Shown here in pieces: positions 57,247 through 64,000 of a stretch of DNA of 64,000 nucleotides. The DNA comes from Phlegmacium glaucopus (lineage: Eukaryota; Basidiomycota; Agaricomycetes; Agaricales; Cortinariaceae). A program made the position numbers and the translations under genes. The stretch covers positions 704,861-768,860 of the forward strand of contig MU130702.1 in assembly GCA_015039465.1 (NCBI GenBank). The letters are read 5' to 3'. A model generated the notes under the pieces. The model saw nothing but the letters and a program-made list of their open reading frames with translations. It searched no databases and was not told the origin of the DNA. Each line of letters opens with the position of its first letter. Position 1 is the stretch's first letter.

Positions 57247-60098
57247 ATGACACCCAAGCCTGAAAACGAGCCTCAGTCGACCTTGGCCACAAAAAAGCCA
57301 GAGCCAGGTGCATCATGGAAGAACGAAACGCATGTCCTCCCCAAGAACAGGTTATCGATCGTACGTTAAACGTCATGTTGCCCAATTTTTTAGTTAACTG
57401 TGATTTTACTAGGTGTTCGCGGGGCTCATGGCATGTATTTTCTTAGCTGCAGTTGATCAGGTTTGTCCTTCTGCTCTGCATTATCTAGCCATTTGACAAT
57501 CTAAGTACTGAAGACAATTGTTGCGACCGCACTGCCCACGATTGTAAGTCAGCTAGGAGGAGGGTCTCGGTATAGTTGGGTCGGGAGGTTCGTATTTTCA
57601 TCGTTAATCAATGATTCATTGACCTACTCTTACTTGCCTTAGTGCCTACTTGTTGTCTGCAGCCAGGTGTGTTGTCATTTTTCTTTTTCTTTCAATAAGT
57701 CTTATTATTTATACAGTCTGTCACCTTTGTATGGGAAATTGTCGGACCTTATTGGTCGAAAACCCATACTATACGCCTCTATTGCCTTCTTTTTAGTACG
57801 TCATTTCTATATCAGTCGCGCAAAGCTGAATTAATCTCCGTGCCTGGCGAAGATTGGATCTGCGTTATGCGGTTCCGCTCAAAACATGGTACAGTAGTCT
57901 TTTCATTCCTTGTCTTCTTTACGCAGTTAAAATTGTTTCAGACGTGGTTAATCGCGTCGAGAGCAGTGCAGGGGATTGGTGGTGGCGGCATTTTCCAACT
58001 GGTTCGATTACTTCTTGTGCCATTGTCTCGTTATGTCTAATCTTCGTGATACGTCGGTCAGGTGAACATTACAATCAGTGACATAGTTCCTTTGACTGAG
58101 TGAGTCTGCAAGCCAAACACATGCTATGCAATTTTGAGCTATTAATTTACTTCGTAGACGAGGGAAATATGGTGGATTAATAGGAGCTACATGGGGCATC
58201 GCAAGCGTTATTGGACCTCTTCTTGGCGGAGTGAATATTTTGAACCGGCTTACAAGCAACATTTCACTAAAAATCCTTCTTTCAAGGCGTTCACCGATCA
58301 TGTTTCCTGGAGATGGTGATTTTTATACGTGTTCTGCATTGTCGATTTGTTTCTCATCTTCAATCTACTATAGGTGTTTCTTCATTAATCTGTATGTTTT
58401 GTATGCTCCTCATACAGACTTTTGTCTAACCGAATGAGATAGTCCAACTGGAGGCGTCGCGGCCGCTCTTCTGTTTTTCTTCCTCAATCTCAACCCGCAC
58501 CAGGGAAGGACCTTAAACCAGCATCTCCATGAGTTTGATTTCATGGGTTTACTCCTGATTGTCTCGGGAATTGTAATTTTACTGCTAGGCTTCAACGAGA
58601 GCGAAACCAGCTGTGAGAATCTTTGGTCCAGAGGTTGTGTGTACCTATATCTCACCTTTTCATCTCAGGGTCGTCGAAATCTACCATTGCGCTTCTAGTA
58701 GTTGGATGTGTGGTTCTTTTTGCTGGAGCAGTGAACGAAGTATATACCAAACGTTCACCTATCATCCCTCCACGTCTCTTCCGGGTGAGTTTCACATCAT
58801 ATATATGACATTTGGGCGTTGATGTTAGTCTCCTGATGGTCAGACCCGAACCACTGCCATTATTTTGATTACAAATTTCCTGCATGCAGTTGTTTTCTTC
58901 ACGGGCGCATTTTATCTACCTCTTTATTTTCAAGTTCTAGGCGCCTCCGCAACCAAGGCTGGTGTAGAGTAAGCGTTATCCTTGCGCAGTAGTGGGTGGG
59001 CCTGACTGGCCGTTCCTCAGAATGCTTCCATTTTCTCTGGGGGCCGCGGTACTATCGGCTATCTCGGGTATAGTTGTCTCTAGGACTGGCCTGTACCGGC
59101 CGGTGATGTGGTTCGGATACGCTTTATTTGCGTTGGGGATGGGTTTGATGATCATGCTGGATGCTAACTCTTCAACGTAAGTTTGGTCTTATCTCATCAC
59201 CCTTTCACGTTAATAAGCCTGCGGCGAGGTAGCGCTAAGAAGGTGCTCTTCCCCTTAGTGGCAGCCATAGGCCTGGGCACCATGTTCCAGGTATGAGATA
59301 CGATGCCAACTTGAATGACCACCAGCTAATGCATGTTGTCAGACCCCTCTAATTGGTCTGCAAGCCGCAATGCCTCTGAAAGATATGGCGACCAGTACAG
59401 CGACGTTCGGCTTGCTCAGGTCTCTACTTTGATTGTATTCTCGTTCTATTGATACTGATCATGATACTAGGACGCTAGGAGGTACGGTGGGGATTTCTAT
59501 TGGACAAGCCATTTACTCTAGTGTATGTCATAGCATCTACCTCCATTCTATCTTTAACTGATAACTTTGACGCCCATTAGATTCTACGGAAGAAGATCCG
59601 AAATATACCTAATCAGATGTTTGGAGCGTCCCCAAGCGCGCTACTCCAGAGCGTCGGAAAGCTCAAATCAATTCCTGTATGATTATGGAATCCATCCGCG
59701 TCTAAATCTAAATCAACAATCTAGGACCCTGTTATTCGAGCGGCTACGATCCAGGCTTACGCACAATCGATAAGTACGATCTGGATGGTTGGCACCCCGA
59801 TCGTTGGCGTCTGTCTGATCATGGGTGAGTGTCTATCTTTGTACTCTGGTTTGTGTGTCTAAAAGTTAAGCACCCGACTTGTCTAGTTTTGTTCATGAGG
59901 CACTACACTCTCCAACGAACTATTGTACGGGCTGGAGATGTGGAGAAAGATGCTGCTGGGGTACCCGGTGAACCTGAACAGGTCAATGGAGAAGAACATC
60001 CCGAAGAGAAAGCGAGCGAACCCACGGATGATACTAAGATTGATGATGTTGATGAGAAACGATCTGTTGAAGGAGATGATGTCACTGTAACGATTTAG
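57247..60098 (+). CDS. DHA2-type MFS transporter (14 TM, drug-like)
   Basis: Proton-coupled exporter, often for toxic compounds or metabolites. Seen: hydrophilic N-terminus, then [60 protein letters not shown] with [100 protein letters not shown], then further helices, [47 protein letters not shown], and C-terminal [40 protein letters not shown] with an acidic cytosolic tail ending DDVTVTI. The motif GGxGGG at helix 4 and D-x-T near helix 1 are typical of DHA2. More than 12 introns. It sits in the accessory right part of the window. Confidence 0.9.
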
Positions 60099-60278
60099 GG
60101 TGGAGGCAAATATCAAACGGCAATGTGCAAATATAATAGAATTCGATATGTTGCGTATACTTAGAGCGTATGATATGACTTTCATATGATGGGCGTTTCA
60201 GTGATATATCATTCTTGGGCACGTGCAAAGAACCTCGCCTCTTACATTCCTCACTTCTGTTCCTCCCAGACTATCGCC

Positions 60279-61761
60279 ATGCCCTCTGAACACAAATTCT
60301 CTGTGCACACCGACCAGCATCAGCAGGACCAGCTACAAGGACAGGTTAAAGAATGTCCAACTTGTCATGCTACCCTTCAAGAACCGGCCACCTCACTATT
60401 TCTCTCAGAGACGGCTACAGTCGTCTGCTTAAGCTGCCGGGAACGTACTGCCCCTGTGATATCTACGCAAGATGTACGGCAGCACCGTATTGATCTAGAT
60501 ACCTCTTATCCTACTCGGCAACCCCCCCACGAGCTCCCCGTCCCGCAGAGCATGAGGCGGTATCAAGATATTCTCCCCGCCGACTTTGACAGTGTCGTTT
60601 CTTCTTCCCCTGCTTCTTCAGTCTTGGAATCGAGTATTTCATATCATGGCTCTTCACCGCCGTCGCCAACTTATTCAAAGAAACCGGTATCATTAAGTAT
60701 CCAATGTAACATCATCCCTCAGTCTACTTTGCCCCGCCATCAGCACTCTTTTGTTCCACATTCGTATGAGAGCACGCGACACCAGTCAACCTCCTATTCA
60801 TCCCCGGATCCTCTTACTGACATTACACGAATACGTATTCGTTCGCGGGCTCATCATTGTCTCTACCCAGGGGCGGCCTTCCAGGGGACGCAGAAAAGCG
60901 GTAGGAACAGCTACGACGTCAGTGTAACCATCGTGGTATGTCTTCCTTTTCCAACCACTTGAGAGCCTCTAATTTATTGGTTTCAGGATGTGAATTTTGC
61001 ATCTTCAACCCTTTGTGGCTATCTCAGGATTAGGGGCTTGACAGATGATTGGCCCGAACTCACCACTTATTTTGATGCCGAAATCATTGGCAGTCGATAT
61101 GGGTTCTTGACCCAGAATTGGGGAGCTACTCAGCACGAGGACATGGTGCATTGGTCTCGTTTCCCTGCGTTTAAGCATATTAGGCACGAGGCTAAGCGAC
61201 CGCACATGACAATCGATGGTCAAGATCGTGGTGCAGTCTTCATGAGATGGAAAGAAAGGTTTTTGGTACCAGATCATCGTGTGCAGGATATCAATGGTGC
61301 AAGCTTTGCAGGTAAGACACATTTCCAGATCGTGTCACTTATTGGCACAGTATAATAATACAACTCTCATTGTACTTAGGATTTTACTATGTTTGTGTGG
61401 ATTTCAACCCACAGGCCTCGATATCACCGTCTTCAAGACCGGCGTCACAACTAGCATCGTCAACTCCTACAACTGAAGAAGGCACACAATCCTCCCAACC
61501 AATGAATTCCGCAAAAGGTGAAGGACGCCAAAGATCTCGACGAGATTCCAGTGTCCGTCGGCGAGACGCTTCTCCTACGCCATTGAGCGCACCAGTAGCA
61601 ACAATGAGTGGATTTTATTACCACCAAAACTCTGAACCGTGAGTTGGAACCGAAATATACGACCTGTACATTTCTTGTCTAAAAATGTGACCCTTAGATA
61701 TCAACAACTTTCTCTGACGCACCTGCCAGAACGCACTACTTCGAGCTTTGAATTTCGCTGA
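60279..61761 (+). CDS. GID4: GID4/VID24-type E3 ligase substrate receptor
   Basis: Subunit of the GID/CTLH ubiquitin ligase that binds Pro/N-degron proteins (known for yeast Gid4 and human GID4). Seen: N-terminal CxxC pairs (KECPTCHATLQ.. and VCLSCRERT), a long Ser/Pro linker, then the GID4 barrel: CLYPGAAFQGTQKSGRNSYD, VSVTIVDVNFASSTLCGYLR, IRGLTDDWPELTTYFDAEII, GSRYGFLTQNWGATQHEDMV, HWSRFPAFKHIRHEAKRPHM, AVFMRWKERFLVPDHRVQDI, NGASFAGFYYVCVDFNP. A Ser-rich stretch follows and a final SGFYYHQNSEPYQQLSLTHL, ending SSFEFR. The C-terminus continues the barrel, as in GID4. The ATG at 60279 has GCC-ATG context; an upstream ATG at 60186 adds a less likely 31 residues. The N-terminal Cys pairs are not part of yeast Gid4 as I know it and may be a zinc ribbon. 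Confidence 0.88.
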
Positions 61762-62105
61762 ATGATTACTCATTTTTTGTAAAGAGCCTGCGTAATTGTA
61801 CGACGAGCGATGACCGGAGTCCTACCGCTTTTGCAGTATGTATGGCCTGAGATATAATTTCCATTTCGTATTCGTATTCGTTCATTGTTTTACTACACCT
61901 GGCTGTCGTTGTAAATGTTTTTTCCCCCCACTATTCCGCTGCCAGTATTGGATAATTTGCACAATCTCATGGGGATGATTGACAAAAATAAAATATCTCC
62001 CATGTTATTTAAATAATTTGATATGTGAAAATCATATGAAAGGTACAACTGTGCATTCTCTGGTGGTCAACATTGCGATTCCTTCTTTCCATTATTCTCA
62101 AAGTT
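61762..62105. other. Intergenic region between GID4 and the monooxygenase
   Basis: About 340 bp, AT-rich, with TTTTTTCCCCCC near 61917. It must hold the GID4 3' end and the monooxygenase promoter. No supported gene or named site. Confidence 0.3.
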
Positions 62106-64000
62106 ATGTCTTCCGAGTGCGCACCTCATGTAGCCATTGTCGGAGCAGGGTAAGGATTTCTGGAAAATCGTAATCGCAGGTTGGTTTGATCCATCGACCT
62201 TGCAGTCTCGCAGGTATCGCAGCGGCTATCCAGCTCAAGAAGAAACTGAATTTCCACAATTTTACTGTAAGTTTTGTCCTTTTTCAAGATCAGGTTCGTT
62301 GGACAGACGGTGTTCAGATTTATGAAAAGGAAGATGGTGTTGGTGGAACTTGGAGGGTGAGCCCACCGATCATCTCCGGATGCTTCCCACAGGCTAACGT
62401 AAAGTATGAGCTAATAGCTCAACACTTACCCAGTCAGTTGGGCTTCTCACAAACTTCCTCTGACCAACGAAATTGAGTTATCTACACCAGGGCTGCGGTT
62501 CAGATGTACCTGTACATTGGTACAGTCTTTCGACAGACTTGAATCCTCGATGGGAGAGGTATTATGCCTCCCAACCTGAACTACGTGCCTATTGGGAGAA
62601 CCTCTGGCACAAATATGACCTCGTCAAGCATACCCGCCTCAACACAGCCGTAAGAAACGCACAATGGAGCAATGAAACCCAGCGCTACACCGTATCCCTT
62701 GAGAATGTAGCCACGAAGGAGACCAGTCAGGTTGGAGCAGACGTTATGATTTATGCTATTGGTGGATTTCAAGGACCGTTGTACCCGAAAGATATACCAG
62801 GTCGTGAACAGTTCCGTGGAGAGATTTTTCATTCGGCAGAATGGAGACACGACGTGATATTGAAGAATAAACGTGTTGGTGTTATTGGGAATGGATGTTC
62901 TGCGTATGTTCTCTCTCTTCCCTCTGAGTTGATCTCGTTCTCGTTTTGCTGATCACGTTTAACTCAGTGCACAATTTATACCTCTAATCTCAGAAGACTT
63001 TTCAGTTAAAGTAGTCAACTTTTGTCGAACACCTCAATGGTATGTTCCCCGAGTACGTTTTCTTTCATTTGCATACTAAATTCAATCAACTTACTGATAA
63101 TACTCAATGTCAGAGGGACTTTCGTTACCCCGCTTGGGCACAGTGGATGTTTGCGCATATCCCTTTTCTCATGCGTTGGTATCGAAATTGGATCATGGCA
63201 AGAGTCAGCATCTTCACGTCTGACCTCATCGTGCAACGTCTGACATATTGTGCAGGCAGATTTAGGGTTTTTGATCTTCCGAAAGGACAATAAATTGCTC
63301 CTCTCTATCGTTAGAAAGGTATGTTATTCCTACATAGTACTATCTCGATACATTGACGGGCCACCGCTAGGAAATGTCTGCATATATCAAAAGTAAAGCC
63401 CCAAAGGAGGAAATGAAGAATTTGATACCAAAATATGGTACATAATTCGGATGAATTTCTGAAAACTCACCTGACTTCTTTCAGCACCCGGATGCAAGCG
63501 AATCATTGTAGATCCGCAATATCTCGACTCTCTGAATAGACCGAACGTTCGTCTCCAATGGGACGCTATCGAGACCATTGTTGAGGATGGAATCAAGCTC
63601 AAGACAGGCGTGGTCATACCGTTGGATGTAATTATTTTTGGCACAGGATACTCCGTCGTATGTATTCACATGAATCATGAATCCTTGACAATTCACTGTT
63701 CGTAGTTTACCAAGGACCCAGGTTCTCTCAACGTCCAGGGAAGCAGTGGCAATACTATAAGTGAATACTTTGAGAGCAAGGGAGGTCCGCAGGCTTATCT
63801 CGGCTCGTGCATTCCCGGGTTTCCAAATTTATTCACCCTTCTGGGCAAGTGGCTTATTTCTCTAGTTGGATAGTTTGAAAATTGTCTCCCTTCAGGCCCC
63901 AACGTTGCTTCTGGTCATGCGTCTGTGATCTTCAGTCAAGAAGCCCAGGTCAGTTCGATGAAATAATAACATGAGTCGAGTGCTGACGAGTCAAAATTAG
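62106..64000 (+). CDS. Baeyer-Villiger-type flavin monooxygenase, 3' end beyond window
   Basis: FAD/NADPH enzyme that inserts oxygen next to a ketone. Seen: MSSECAPHVAIVGAGIAAAI (Rossmann GxGxxA over a splice), YEKEDGVGGTWR, the DVPVHWYSLSTDLNPRWERY region, YASQPELRAYWENLWHKYDL, VMIYAIGGFQGPLYPKDIPG, then the BVMO fingerprint FRGEIFHSAEWRHD (FxGxxxHxxxW) and second Rossmann GVIGNGCSA. Later: FCRTPQWYVPR, YPAWAQWMFAHIPFLMRWYR, DVIIFGTGYSV, GPNVASGHASVIFSQEAQ at the window edge. Both fingerprints are intact. The exon set runs off the window with a probable intron open at 63950-64000. Substrate unknown; neighbours (GID4, MFS) do not make a clear biosynthetic cluster. Confidence 0.9.

Noticed and set aside
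1..64000. CRISPR arrays, IS elements, prophage or bacterial operons
   Set aside because: The window is a spliced eukaryotic genome segment; I saw no direct-repeat/spacer arrays, transposase frames or phage genes.

Overview
The window is nuclear DNA of a filamentous basidiomycete, most likely an Agaricomycete of the Agaricales type. The evidence is intron-rich protein genes with many introns of about 50 nt, GT..AG borders, very compact spacing, a DUF7918-type gene, a Cys-rich single-pass membrane protein family typical of mushrooms, and a relic of a mushroom-type protein kinase. No bacterial or organellar DNA is seen. Most genes were reconstructed by joining short exons by eye, so gene ends are usually firmer than inner splice sites.

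Layout. 1-5.7 kb (minus strand): splicing factor SNW1/Prp45 (3' end outside the window), an INP54-like inositol polyphosphate 5-phosphatase with a membrane tail, a beta-carbonic anhydrase and ribosomal protein L7, whose 209-nt intron carries a C/D snoRNA candidate. 6.3-15 kb (plus): an aldo-keto reductase, about 1.2 kb without a gene, a tandem array of three paralogous signal-peptide/Cys-rich/one-TM proteins, and CHM7 (ESCRT-III). 15.2-26.7 kb: an HSP12-like stress protein, OTU1, two tRNA-Phe genes, AP endonuclease, a DUF7918 protein, SAM37/metaxin, TAF7 and GAA1. 27-31.7 kb: USP48-type ubiquitin protease. 32-35.6 kb: a large Ser/Pro-rich protein with a cadherin-like (CADG/He_PIG-like) stretch. 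36-54 kb: a dense housekeeping block (LUC7, a J-domain/ankyrin/RG-box protein, BCS1, BUD23, BET3, mitochondrial uS13, XAP5/FAM50, RPP1, tRNA-Phe, V-ATPase subunit D, RPL26, FRG1, an unrecognised protein, Ran/GSP1). 54.1-57.2 kb: gene-poor and AT-rich, with a decayed protein kinase relic and a short tandem repeat. 57.2-64 kb: a DHA2-type MFS transporter, GID4, and a Baeyer-Villiger-type flavin monooxygenase that runs off the window.

Working together. There is no operon logic; genes are mostly housekeeping and often divergently paired over 90-300 bp (HSP12/OTU1, J-ankyrin/BCS1, uS13m/XAP5, RPP1/VMA8, RPL26/FRG1). Themes are RNA splicing (SNW1, LUC7, perhaps XAP5 and FRG1), ribosome production (L7, L26, P1, BUD23, snoRNA), ubiquitin (OTU1, USP48, GID4), membranes (GAA1, CHM7, BET3, INP54) and mitochondria (SAM37, BCS1, uS13m). 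The most unusual parts are the three-gene membrane protein array, the snoRNA candidate, the CADG-like nuclear-looking protein, the J/ankyrin/RG fusion and the kinase relic region.
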